DNA from: Calidifontimicrobium sp964618555 | GTDB lineage: Bacteria; Pseudomonadota; Gammaproteobacteria; Burkholderiales; Burkholderiaceae_C | Reading direction: 5' to 3' | DNA: 47,815 nt | Assembly (NCBI GenBank): GCA_964618555.1 | Contig: CAZUBF010000006.1 | Coordinates: forward strand, 1-47,815 | In this document: in pieces, positions 32,877-41,103 of the stretch | How positions within the stretch are numbered: the first letter of the stretch is position 1 | Layout of the letters: the number at the start of each line of letters is the position of its first letter | Notes under the pieces: model-generated | The model's database searches: none | The model's input: the letters and a program-made list of their open reading frames with translations, nothing else | What the model was told of the DNA's origin: nothing | Translations under genes and position numbers: made by a program

Positions 32877-35800
32877 ATGACCGCCGTCGTCGTCGATCTG
32901 ACCGACAAGTACCGCGTCGAACACGGCCGCGTGTTCCTCACCGGCGTGCAGGCGCTGGTGCGGCTGCCGATGCTGCAGCACGACCGCGACCGCGTCGCCG
33001 GGCACCGCACCGCCGGCTACGTCAGCGGCTACCGCGGCTCGCCGCTGGCGGGGCTCGACAGCGCGCTGCACGAGGCGGCGCCGTTCCTCGCGACGCACCG
33101 CGTGCGCTTCCAGCCCGGCGTCAACGAGGAGCTGGCCGCCACCGCGTGCTGGGGCACGCAGCAGGTGGGGCTGTTTCCGGCGCCGCAGGTCGACGGGGTG
33201 TTCGCGCTGTGGTACGGCAAGGGCCCGGGCGTGGACCGCTGCGTCGATGTGTTCAAGCACGCCAACCACGCCGGCACGGCGCCGTTGGGCGGCGTGCTGG
33301 TGGTCGCCGGCGACGACCATGCGGCGCGATCGTCGGCGGTGGCGCACCAGAGCGAGCACGTGTTCGCCGCCTGCGGCATCCCGGTGCTCGCGCCGGCCGA
33401 CGTGCAGGACGTGATCGACTTCGGGCTGCACGGCTGGGCGATGTCGCGCCACGCCGGGCTGTGGGTCGCGCTCAAGCTCGCCGCCGACGTGGTCGAGAGC
33501 TCGTCGACCGCCGAGATCGACCCGGCGCGCTGGCCGTCGCGCCGCCCCGACGACCTGTCGGTGCCGGCCGACGGGCTGCACATCCGCTGGCCCGACCCGC
33601 AGGCGGCGCAGGAGCTGCGCATGCAGGCGCACAAGGTCTACGCCGCGGCGGCGTACGCGCGCGCCAACGGCATCGACCGGCTGGTGCTCGACGCGCCCGA
33701 AGCGCGGCTGGGCATCGTCGCCTGCGGCAAGGCCTGGGGCGACCTGCGCCAGGCGCTGCGCCTGCTCGGCGTCGACGACGCCCAGGCGCGCGCGCTGGGG
33801 CTGCGGCTGTACAAGGTCGGCATGCCGTGGCCGCTCGAAGCCGCCGGCGCGCGGCGGTTCGCGCAGGGGCTGCGCGAGATCCTGGTCGTCGAGGAGAAGC
33901 GCCAGATCATCGAGTACCAGCTCAAGGAGATGCTGTACGACGAACCGGCGCGCCCGCGCGTGGTCGGCAAGTTCGACGAGGGCGGCGAGTGGCCGGCGCC
34001 GCACGGCCAGTGGCTGCTGCCGCCCACCGGCGAGCTCGACGCCGAGCTGGTCGCGCGCGCGATCGCGCTGAGGCTGGCGCGGCTCGACGACGGCGCGCCG
34101 CGCTGGCGCGAAGCCGCCGCGGCGCTCGAGGCGCGCTCGCGCGCGTTCGCCGCGCTGCCGCCGCCGGCGCTGCAGCGCACGCCCTACTTCTGCTCGGGTT
34201 GCCCGCACAACCGCTCGACGCGCGTGCCCGAAGGCGCCTGCGCGCTGGCCGGCGTCGGCTGCCACCTGATGGCTGCGTGGATGGACCGCTCGACGCTGAC
34301 CATCAGCCAGATGGGCGGCGAGGGCGCGACCTGGCTCGGCGCGGCGCAGCACGCCGGCGTGCCGCACGTGTACGCCAACATGGGCGACGGCACCTACTTC
34401 CACTCCGGCCTGCTGGCGATCCGCGCGGCGGTGGCCGCCGGCGTGCCGATCACCTACAAGATCCTCTACAACGACGCGGTGGCAATGACCGGCGGCCAGC
34501 CGGTCGACGGGCCGCTGACGGTGCCGCAGATCACGCGACAGCTCGCCGCCGAAGGCGTCGCGCGCATCGACGTGGTCGCCGACGACCCTTCCAAGTACCC
34601 GCGCGACGCCGGCTTCGCGGCCGGCGTGCGGCTGCACCCGCGCGAGCGCTTCGACGCGGTGCAGCGCGAACTGGCCACGGTACCCGGCGTCACCGCGCTG
34701 GTCTACGACCAGACCTGCGCCACCGAACGCCGGCGTCGCCGCAAGCGCGGCACGCTGCCGCCGGCGGCGCGGCACGCCTACATCAACGAGCTGGTGTGCG
34801 AGGGCTGCGGCGACTGCGCGGCCAAGTCGAACTGCCTGTCGCTGGTGCCGGTGGACACCGAGTTCGGCACACGCCGCGCGATCGACGCGTTCACCTGCAA
34901 CGACGACCTGAGCTGCCTCGAGGGCTGCTGTCCGGCGCTGGTCACCGTCGAGGGGGCGTCGCCGCGGCGCGGCCGGCCGATCGACGTCGACGACGCCGAC
35001 CTGCCGCCGCCGCCGGCGCGGCCGCTGGATGCGCCGTGGTCGCTGCTGGTGGCCGGCGTCGGCGGCACCGGCGTCGTCACCGTCGGCGCGCTGCTCGGCA
35101 TGGCAGCGCACCTCGACGGGCTGGGCGTCAGCGTGCTCGACGTGACCGGGCTCGCGCAGAAGGGCGGCGCGGTGCTGTCGCACCTGCGTTTTGCGCGCAC
35201 GCCCGGCGAACTGGCGGCGCCGCGCATCGAGCCCGGCGGCGCCGACGCGATGATCGGCGCCGACCTGCTCGTTGCCGCGTCGCCCGACGCGCTGCGCCGC
35301 TGCGCGAAGGGGCGCGCGCGCGCGCTGGTCAACACCGCCGCGGCGATCACCGGCGAGTTCGTGCGCGACCCCGACCGCACGTTCCCGCGCGACGCCACGT
35401 TGGCGCGGCTGCACGCGGCGCTGGGCGCCGACGCCGTCGAGGCGCTCGACGCGACGCGGCTGGCCACCGCGCTGCTCGGCCACTCGATCGCGGCCAACAT
35501 GTTCATGCTCGGGCTCGCCTGGCAGCGCGGCTGGGTGCCGGTGTCGCGCGAGGCGCTGTGGCGCGCCTTCGAGCTGCACGGCGTCGCGGTCGACGACAAC
35601 CGACGCGCGTTCGCGTGGGGACGGCGCGCGGCGATCGACGCCGCGACGGTGCGCTCGATCGCCGAAGCCGCCGAGCGCCCGCCGCCGTGGCGCCGCCGCT
35701 CGGCCGGCCTCGACGAGGTGGTCGCGCGACGGCGGCAGGCGCTCGTCGCGTACCAGGGCCCGGCCTATGCCGCGCGCTACGCGGCGCTGGTCGATGGCGT

Positions 35801-36338
35801 GCGTGCCGCCGAGCAGCGCGTGCGGCCCGGCAGCGAGACGCTGGCCGACGCGGTGGCGCGCGCCGCGTACGCGCTGTTCGCGCACAAGGACGTCTACGAG
35901 GTCGCGCGCCTGCACACCGACCCCGACTTCGATGCCGCGCTGCGCGCCGCCTTCGACGGCACGCCGCGCGTGCACTGGCACTTCGCACCGGCCTGGCTCG
36001 CGCGCGCCGACGCCGGCACACCGGGCAAGCGCCAGTTCGGGCCCTGGGTGCGGCCGCTGCTGCGTGCACTGGCCGCGCTGCGTGCGCTGCGCGGCAGCGC
36101 GTTCGATCCGTTCGGCCGCGACGCCGACGCGCAGCTGGCGCGCCAGTTGCGCGACGAATACGTCGCCGCGGTCGAGCAGCTCGGCGAACGCCTCGACGCG
36201 GCGCACTTCGACGCCGCATTGGCGCTGGCGCAGGCCACCACGGGCGCGCGCGGCTTCGGCGCGGTGTGGCAGCGCAGCGCCGGCGCGGCGCGCGCGCGGC
36301 TGGCGCAGTGCCGCGCCGCGTTCGAAGCCGGCCCATGA
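32877..36338 (+). CDS. Fused indolepyruvate:ferredoxin-oxidoreductase-type enzyme (2-oxoacid oxidoreductase)
   Basis: An 1153-residue enzyme that should decarboxylate a 2-oxo acid to an acyl-CoA with thiamine diphosphate and Fe-S clusters. In order: the pyrimidine-binding domain (GYRGSPLAGLDSAL, NEELAATACWGTQQ); a TPP-binding domain with MGDGTYFHSG at ~503 and ILYNDAVAMTGGQ; Fe-S Cys641, Cys644, Cys647 and Cys653 (CEGCGDC...NC) plus DDLSCLEGCC; and a gamma-type domain (GVGGTGVVTVGALLG, TGLAQKGGAV). Such single-chain forms occur in aerobic proteobacteria and are poorly characterised; aryl-pyruvates or branched 2-oxo acids are likely substrates. GGGAG at 32865 precedes the ATG. Confidence 0.9.
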   Translation: MTAVVVDLTDKYRVEHGRVFLTGVQALVRLPMLQHDRDRVAGHRTAGYVSGYRGSPLAGLDSALHEAAPFLATHRVRFQPGVNEELAATACWGTQQVGLFPAPQVDGVFALWYGKGPGVDRCVDVFKHANHAGTAPLGGVLVVAGDDHAARSSAVAHQSEHVFAACGIPVLAPADVQDVIDFGLHGWAMSRHAGLWVALKLAADVVESSSTAEIDPARWPSRRPDDLSVPADGLHIRWPDPQAAQELRMQAHKVYAAAAYARANGIDRLVLDAPEARLGIVACGKAWGDLRQALRLLGVDDAQARALGLRLYKVGMPWPLEAAGARRFAQGLREILVVEEKRQIIEYQLKEMLYDEPARPRVVGKFDEGGEWPAPHGQWLLPPTGELDAELVARAIALRLARLDDGAPRWREAAAALEARSRAFAALPPPALQRTPYFCSGCPHNRSTRVPEGACALAGVGCHLMAAWMDRSTLTISQMGGEGATWLGAAQHAGVPHVYANMGDGTYFHSGLLAIRAAVAAGVPITYKILYNDAVAMTGGQPVDGPLTVPQITRQLAAEGVARIDVVADDPSKYPRDAGFAAGVRLHPRERFDAVQRELATVPGVTALVYDQTCATERRRRRKRGTLPPAARHAYINELVCEGCGDCAAKSNCLSLVPVDTEFGTRRAIDAFTCNDDLSCLEGCCPALVTVEGASPRRGRPIDVDDADLPPPPARPLDAPWSLLVAGVGGTGVVTVGALLGMAAHLDGLGVSVLDVTGLAQKGGAVLSHLRFARTPGELAAPRIEPGGADAMIGADLLVAASPDALRRCAKGRARALVNTAAAITGEFVRDPDRTFPRDATLARLHAALGADAVEALDATRLATALLGHSIAANMFMLGLAWQRGWVPVSREALWRAFELHGVAVDDNRRAFAWGRRAAIDAATVRSIAEAAERPPPWRRRSAGLDEVVARRRQALVAYQGPAYAARYAALVDGVRAAEQRVRPGSETLADAVARAAYALFAHKDVYEVARLHTDPDFDAALRAAFDGTPRVHWHFAPAWLARADAGTPGKRQFGPWVRPLLRALAALRALRGSAFDPFGRDADAQLARQLRDEYVAAVEQLGERLDAAHFDAALALAQATTGARGFGAVWQRSAGAARARLAQCRAAFEAGP

Positions 36339-37519
36339 CCTCGCCGCCGGCGCCGGTGCACGCGCCGTTGTGGGCCAGCGCGTTCCGCCCGTTCTTCCTG
36401 CTGGGGGCGGTCTATGCGCCGCTGCTGGCCGCCGCCGGCGTCGCCGCGTGGTGGGCGGGCGTCGCGCTGCCGCCGCACTGGCACGCGCACGAGATGCTGT
36501 TCGGCTTCGCGATGGCGATCGTCGTCGGCGTGGTGCTCACCGCGCTGCCGAGCTGGGCCGGCACACCGGAAGTGCATGGGGCGCCGCTGGCGACGCTGGC
36601 GGCGCTGTGGCTGGCCGGTCGCGTGGCGTTCTGGGCGTCGCCGTGGCTGCCACCGGCGCTGGTGGCCGCGGCCGACCTGGCGCTGCCGCTGCTGATGGCG
36701 GCCTGGCTGGCGCCGCCGCTGTGGCGCGTGCCCCGGCGCGCGTGGCGCGCGGTGCCGCCGATCGTGCTCGCGCTGGCCGCGGCGAACGCGGCGTTCCACG
36801 CCGCTGGCGACCCGGCGCAGGCGACGCGCGCGCTGCGCGCCGCACTGTGGGTGCTCGTGCTGCTGTTCACGCTGGGTGGCGGGCTGCTGACGCCGGTGTT
36901 CACCGGCAACGCGCTGCGCGCGACGGGCCGCGGTGCGCCGGCGCCGACGTTGTGGCCGCTCGAGGTGGCGGCGCTGGTGGCGCTGCTGGCGCTGGCCGCG
37001 GCCGACGTCGCCGGGGTCGCCGGTGCGCCCGCGGCCGCGCTCGCACTGGCCTGCCTGCTGCTGCACGGCTGGCGCGTCGCACGCTGGCGCGGCTGGCGCG
37101 CGCTCGACGCGCCGCTGGTGGCCGGGCTGCACGCCGGCTTCGCGTGGCTGCTCGCGGCGTTCGCGCTGAAGGCGCTGGCCGAAGGCGGTGCGCTGCCGCG
37201 CGGCTGGCCCGACACGCTGTGGGTGCATGCTTTCACCGTCGGCGCGCTCGGCCAGGTGATGCTGTCGCTGATGACGCGCGTCGCGCTGCGCCACACCGGG
37301 CGCGCGCTGCAGCCGCCGCGCGCGCTGGCGTGGACCGGCTGGGCCGTCGCGGCGGCGACGCTGGCGAGGCTGGCCGCGGCGCCGCTCGGCGACGCGGCGT
37401 GGCTGGGCGCGGCGCTGCTGCCCTGGGCCGCGGCATTCGCCGGCTGGGTCGCGGTGACCGGCCGCTGGCTGGTGGCGCCGAGCCTGCCGCGCGGCGCAGC
37501 GCCCGGGCCGCCGCGATGA
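36335..37519 (+). CDS. NnrS-family heme-copper membrane protein
   Basis: A 394-residue protein with about twelve hydrophobic segments. It opens with the NnrS signature PLWASAFRPFFLLGAVYAPL and HWHAHEMLFGFAMAIVVG, whose His residues are thought to bind heme and copper. NnrS proteins relate to nitric oxide stress and denitrification. Here the ATG overlaps the stop of the 2-oxoacid oxidoreductase (ATGA), so the two are made together. A role in protecting that Fe-S enzyme from NO or oxygen is a guess from this arrangement. No nitrite or nitric oxide reductase is nearby. Confidence 0.88.
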   Translation: MTSPPAPVHAPLWASAFRPFFLLGAVYAPLLAAAGVAAWWAGVALPPHWHAHEMLFGFAMAIVVGVVLTALPSWAGTPEVHGAPLATLAALWLAGRVAFWASPWLPPALVAAADLALPLLMAAWLAPPLWRVPRRAWRAVPPIVLALAAANAAFHAAGDPAQATRALRAALWVLVLLFTLGGGLLTPVFTGNALRATGRGAPAPTLWPLEVAALVALLALAAADVAGVAGAPAAALALACLLLHGWRVARWRGWRALDAPLVAGLHAGFAWLLAAFALKALAEGGALPRGWPDTLWVHAFTVGALGQVMLSLMTRVALRHTGRALQPPRALAWTGWAVAAATLARLAAAPLGDAAWLGAALLPWAAAFAGWVAVTGRWLVAPSLPRGAAPGPPR

Positions 37520-37921
37520 ACTCGGCAAGTCGCGTGTGCGACGCGTGCGCCATCGCACGTGGACCTCCGCCCGCCCGGCGCAATGCCCCGGGGCGAATCC
37601 CAGGCACGAACCGTCGACCGGGCGGTTCTTGTCCGGGCTCGCGCCCGCCGGCATCCTGCGGCCGTTGGCTCCTGCTTCGCTGGCGTCCCGGGCCCACGCC
37701 CATCTCGGCGGACCGGCGTCGTGGTGTTCGACAGTCGCCGGCCTGCAGGACGGTTGGCCGAAGGCGGCGGGCGCCCGGTCGCGCTGGTGATGGAGGAACG
37801 TCGGGCACAGCCCGGCCCGGGTGACCTGCCGCGGCAGGATCCCGGTCGCCCTCGGCACGCTCGACGGCCGCAGGCGGTGACGGAGGGCCCGGCTCCGAAA
37901 CGGTTCGCACGCGAGCGCGGA
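37520..37921. other. 402-bp gene-free region, possible dispersed repeat
   Basis: The space between the ends of the convergent nnrS and TyrR-like genes is unusually long. It holds no convincing gene: open frames exist on both strands, but they overlap each other and lack family features or start signals. The sequence style (for example CGTCGACCGGGCGGTTCTTG near 37613) reminds me of dispersed intergenic repeats in this bacterial group, which I cannot verify here. I saw no clear terminator. Confidence 0.4.
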
Positions 37922-39469
37922 TCAGCCGCGCCCGACCCCGTAGCGCCGCAGCCGCTGTGCGATCGCCGAGTGCGACGCGCCGAGCCGCTCGGCCAGCCGA
38001 CGTGTCGACGGGTGCTGCGGCCACAGCTGCGCAAGCAGGTTCTTCTCGAAGGCGGCGACGGCCGCAACGAGCGTCGTCACCTCGTCGGCCACCGGCGCCG
38101 GCACGGCGCGGCCGGCGCCGGCCGCGGCGTCGGCGAGTTCCAGGTCGCCGACGTCGATCAGCGTCGCCTCGCTCATCGTCGCCGCACGGAAGATCACGTT
38201 CTGCAACTGGCGCACGTTGCCCGGCCAGGGGTTGGCGAGCAGCGCCGCCCGCGCCGCCTGCGTCAGGCGGGCGGTCGGTCGGCCGGTCTGCGCGCAGGCA
38301 CGGGCGAGGAACAGTTCCGCCAGCGCGACGATGTCCGCGGTGCGCTCGCGCAGCGGCGGCAGCTGCAGCTGCAGCACGTCGAGGCGGAACAGCAGGTCCT
38401 GCCGGAAGCCGCCCGCGGCGGCCATCTGCTCGAGCGCGCGGTGTGTCGCGCTGATGATGCGCACGTCGGCGCGCAGCTCGCGGTCGCCGCCGACGCGCCG
38501 GAAGCTGCCGTCGTTGAGAAACCTCAGCAGCTTGGCCTGCAGGTACGGCGACAGCTCGCCGACCTCGTCGAGGAACACGGTGCCACCGTCGGCGAGCTCC
38601 AGCAGCCCCGGCTTGCCGCCGCGCAGCGCGCCGGTGAACGCGCCGGGTGCGTAGCCGAACAGCTCGCTCTCGGCCAGGCTTTCGGGCAGCGCGGCGCAGT
38701 TGAGCGCGAAAAACGGCTGCCCGGCGCGGCGGCTGCCGGCGTGGCAGGCGTGTGCCACGAGTTCCTTGCCGGTGCCCGTCTCGCCGCGGATCAGCAGCGG
38801 CGCGTCCACCTGCGCCATGCGTGCCGCGCGCTGCTTGAGCTGGCGCATCGGCGCCGAGTCGCCGAGGATCGCCTCGAAGCCGCCGGCGTTGTAGTTCTGC
38901 AGCGCCGACAGCCGCTCGCCGATGCGGTGCGGCGCGTGCAGCGTCAGCACGGCGCCGGCCACCCGCCCGCCGGGCTCATGCAGCGCGACGCTCTCGCACA
39001 GGAACGACTCGCCGCCGAGCTGCACCTCGGCGACAGGCAGGCGGTAGTCGTGCCCGACCAGCGCGTCGACGAACGCCGGGTCGGCGAGCAGGTCCTTCAG
39101 CGGTGCGCCGACGAGCTGGCGTTCGGGCCGGCCACTCGCCGCCACCGCCGCGGCGTTGGCGACGACGACGACCCCTTCGCCGTCGACCGCGAGCACCGGA
39201 TCCTCCTGCGCCGCGAGCAGTGCCTCCAGGTACAGCCTGCGCCGCACGCCCGGCAGCATCGCGACCTCGTCGACCGAGATCACGCCGGCCACCTGCCGCA
39301 GCTCGCTGCGCAACAGCTCGAGCCCTGCCGCGTCGAGCGCGGGGGCCTCGATGTACACGTGCGGCGGCTCGACTTCGACGGCCGAGACGTTCAGCGAGCG
39401 CCGTGCCAGCTTGGCGAGGATCTCCTGCGCGATGCCGACGCGGTCGGCGAAACGCACGACGATGCGCAT
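37922..39469 (-). CDS. TyrR-like sigma-54-dependent transcriptional activator
   Basis: A 515-residue regulator with TyrR/PhhR architecture. It has an N-terminal ACT domain (MRIVVRFADRVGIAQEIL), a PAS domain (~75-180), a AAA+ domain with Walker A RGETGTGKEL, the sigma-54-contacting GAFTGA loop (GYAPGAFTGALRGG), Walker B GGTVFLDEVGEL and arginine finger region FRQDLLFRLDV, and a short TyrR-type HTH (STRRLAERLGASHSAIAQRL). Because GAFTGA is intact, it should activate sigma-54 promoters, unlike E. coli TyrR. ATG at 39469 has a GGAGG site before it. It is divergent from dadA, which has a sigma-54 promoter, so dadA is its evident target. The ACT domain suggests an amino-acid effector. Confidence 0.92.
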   Translation of the reverse strand: MRIVVRFADRVGIAQEILAKLARRSLNVSAVEVEPPHVYIEAPALDAAGLELLRSELRQVAGVISVDEVAMLPGVRRRLYLEALLAAQEDPVLAVDGEGVVVVANAAAVAASGRPERQLVGAPLKDLLADPAFVDALVGHDYRLPVAEVQLGGESFLCESVALHEPGGRVAGAVLTLHAPHRIGERLSALQNYNAGGFEAILGDSAPMRQLKQRAARMAQVDAPLLIRGETGTGKELVAHACHAGSRRAGQPFFALNCAALPESLAESELFGYAPGAFTGALRGGKPGLLELADGGTVFLDEVGELSPYLQAKLLRFLNDGSFRRVGGDRELRADVRIISATHRALEQMAAAGGFRQDLLFRLDVLQLQLPPLRERTADIVALAELFLARACAQTGRPTARLTQAARAALLANPWPGNVRQLQNVIFRAATMSEATLIDVGDLELADAAAGAGRAVPAPVADEVTTLVAAVAAFEKNLLAQLWPQHPSTRRLAERLGASHSAIAQRLRRYGVGRG

Positions 39470-39496
39470 CGGGCCTCCGTACGTCAATCGCGACAG

Positions 39497-39535
39497 TGTA
39501 CCGAATCGATGACAGTTTGCGTACCGAATTCGACA
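39497..39535 (+). promoter_or_regulatory. Paired TyrR-like boxes (upstream activator sites)
   Basis: Two 18-bp sites, TGTACCGAATCGATGACA (39497-39514) and TGCGTACCGAATTCGACA (39518-39535), both keep the invariant G-N14-C of the TyrR box. They share GTACCGAAT, and their centres are 21 bp apart, two helical turns. They lie about 65-100 bp upstream of the -24 element of dadA, the usual place for sigma-54 activators. They are also close to the start of the divergent regulator gene, so autoregulation is possible. Confidence 0.6.
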
Positions 39536-39599
39536 CGGTGATCCGGATCCGATCCCCACGCAAACACCTAACCTGTTGTCGCACAACGGTTTTCATATC

Positions 39600-39615
39600 T
39601 GGCACGGGGTTTGCA
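39600..39615 (+). promoter_or_regulatory. Sigma-54 (-24/-12) promoter of dadA
   Basis: TGGCACG-GGGT-TTGCA matches the RpoN consensus TGGCACG-N4-TTGCW fully, with GG and GC separated by 10 bp. It lies 47 bp before the dadA start and faces it. A perfect inverted repeat, GTTGT-CGC-ACAAC (39575-39587), sits just upstream and could bind another protein. With the GAFTGA-bearing activator gene divergently next to it, this is a strong assignment. Confidence 0.85.
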
Positions 39616-39662
39616 ATGTTTTGTCCGTCAGGCGCCCACGGCGCCCCAACGGAAGGATCGAC

Positions 39663-40970
39663 ATGCGTGTTCTCGTGCTCGGCAGTGGTGTGATCGGAAC
39701 CTCGGTGGCCTACTACCTCGCCCGCAGCGGGCATGAGGTGACGGTGATCGACCGCCAGCCTGCCCCGGCGATGGAGACCAGCTACGCCAATGCGGGCGAG
39801 GTGTCGCCCGGCTATTCGGCGCCATGGGCCGGCCCGGGCGTGCCGCTGAAGGCGGTCAAGTGGCTGCTGATGCAGCACCGGCCGCTGGTGGTCAAGCCCG
39901 CGCTCGACGCCGAACTGCTGCGTTTCTGCTGGCGCATGCTCGCCAACTGCAACGAGCGCGCCTACGCGGTCAACAAGGCCCGCATGGTGCGACTCGCCGA
40001 GTACAGCCGGGACTGCCTGCGCGCGTTGCGCGCCGAGACCGGCATCGCCTACGACGAGCGTACGCAGGGCACGCTGCAGCTGTTCCGCACCCAGAAGCAA
40101 CTCGACGGCATCGGCAAGGACGTCGAGGTGCTGCAGCGCTCCGGCGTGCCATTCGAGGTGCTCGACCGCGACGGGTTCGTCCGGGTCGAGCCCGGCCTCG
40201 CCGGGACCAAGCACAAGTTCGTCGGTGCGCTGCGCCTGCCGGGCGACGAGACCGGCGACTGCTTCAAGTTCACCCAGCGCCTGGCCGCGATGGCGCAGGC
40301 GCTCGGCGTTGCGATGCGCTTCGGCGTGCGCATCGAAGCGCTCGAGCACGACGGCAGGCGCGTCACCGGCGTGCGCACCGACGCGGGCGTGCTCGGCGCC
40401 GACCACGTGGTGGTCGCGCTCGGCAGCTATTCCACGCGCATGCTCGCGCCGCTCGGCATCGACCTTCCCGTCTACCCCGTCAAGGGCTACTCGATCACGG
40501 TGCCGATCACCGATGCCGCGTGTGCGCCCGAGTCGACCATCATGGACGAGACGCACAAGGTCGCGGTGACGCGGCTGGGCGATCGCATCCGCGTCGGCGG
40601 CACGGCACAGCTGTCGGGCTTCGACCTCGACCTGGTCGACGCGCGCCGGCGCACGCTCGAGCACGTGGTCACCGACCTGTTCCCGCACGGCGGCGACGTC
40701 TCGCGCGCCGAGTTCTGGACCGGACTGCGGCCGATGACGCCGGACGGCACGCCGGTGGTCGGCGCGACGCCGATCGCCAACCTCACGCTCGCCACCGGCC
40801 ACGGCACGCTCGGCTGGACGATGGCGGCAGGCACCGGACGCGTCGTCGCCGACCTCGTCAGCGGCCGCGAGCCCGAGATCAGCGTCGAAGGCCTCGGCGT
40901 CGAACGCTACGGGCGCGCAAGCGTGCGCCGCGTCGCGGGTGCCGCGCCGCTGAAGCCGGCGCGCGCCTGA
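39663..40970 (+). CDS. dadA: D-amino-acid dehydrogenase small subunit
   Basis: A 435-residue membrane-associated FAD enzyme oxidising D-amino acids (D-alanine best known) to 2-oxo acids with electrons to the respiratory chain. FAD motif VLGSGVIGTSVAYYLARSG opens the protein. The DadA hallmarks METSYANAGEVSPGYSAPWA and GTLGWTMAAGTGRVVADL are present. Length matches the family (432 in E. coli). I chose ATG at 39663, preceded by GGAAGG, rather than an upstream start that would overlap the promoter. The symporter and alanine racemase downstream complete an alanine-use operon. Confidence 0.95.
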   Translation: MRVLVLGSGVIGTSVAYYLARSGHEVTVIDRQPAPAMETSYANAGEVSPGYSAPWAGPGVPLKAVKWLLMQHRPLVVKPALDAELLRFCWRMLANCNERAYAVNKARMVRLAEYSRDCLRALRAETGIAYDERTQGTLQLFRTQKQLDGIGKDVEVLQRSGVPFEVLDRDGFVRVEPGLAGTKHKFVGALRLPGDETGDCFKFTQRLAAMAQALGVAMRFGVRIEALEHDGRRVTGVRTDAGVLGADHVVVALGSYSTRMLAPLGIDLPVYPVKGYSITVPITDAACAPESTIMDETHKVAVTRLGDRIRVGGTAQLSGFDLDLVDARRRTLEHVVTDLFPHGGDVSRAEFWTGLRPMTPDGTPVVGATPIANLTLATGHGTLGWTMAAGTGRVVADLVSGREPEISVEGLGVERYGRASVRRVAGAAPLKPARA

Positions 40971-40974
40971 CCCC

Positions 40975-41000
40975 GGGCGCCCGGCACGCGCCGGGCGCCT
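40975..41000 (+). terminator. Strong hairpin directly after dadA
   Basis: GGCGCCCGGC-ACGC-GCCGGGCGCC (40976-40999) is a perfect 10-bp stem with a 4-base loop, starting 6 bases after the dadA stop. No uninterrupted T-run follows, so it may be a weak terminator or an mRNA-stabilising structure that lowers expression of the symporter relative to dadA. Confidence 0.5.
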
Positions 41001-41103
41001 CGAGCCCCTGTTCCCTCACCGGCGCGCGCCGCCAGCGCGGCGCCGGCGCACCCCCGTGCCCGTCGCGCGGCCCGACCGCGTTCACCTCCTGGAGACAAGA
41101 CCC

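Noticed and set aside
37536..37790. Small plus-strand ORF in the gene-free block
   Set aside because: No ribosome-binding site, no domain, and a composition like non-coding GC-rich DNA; other frames across the block are equally open.
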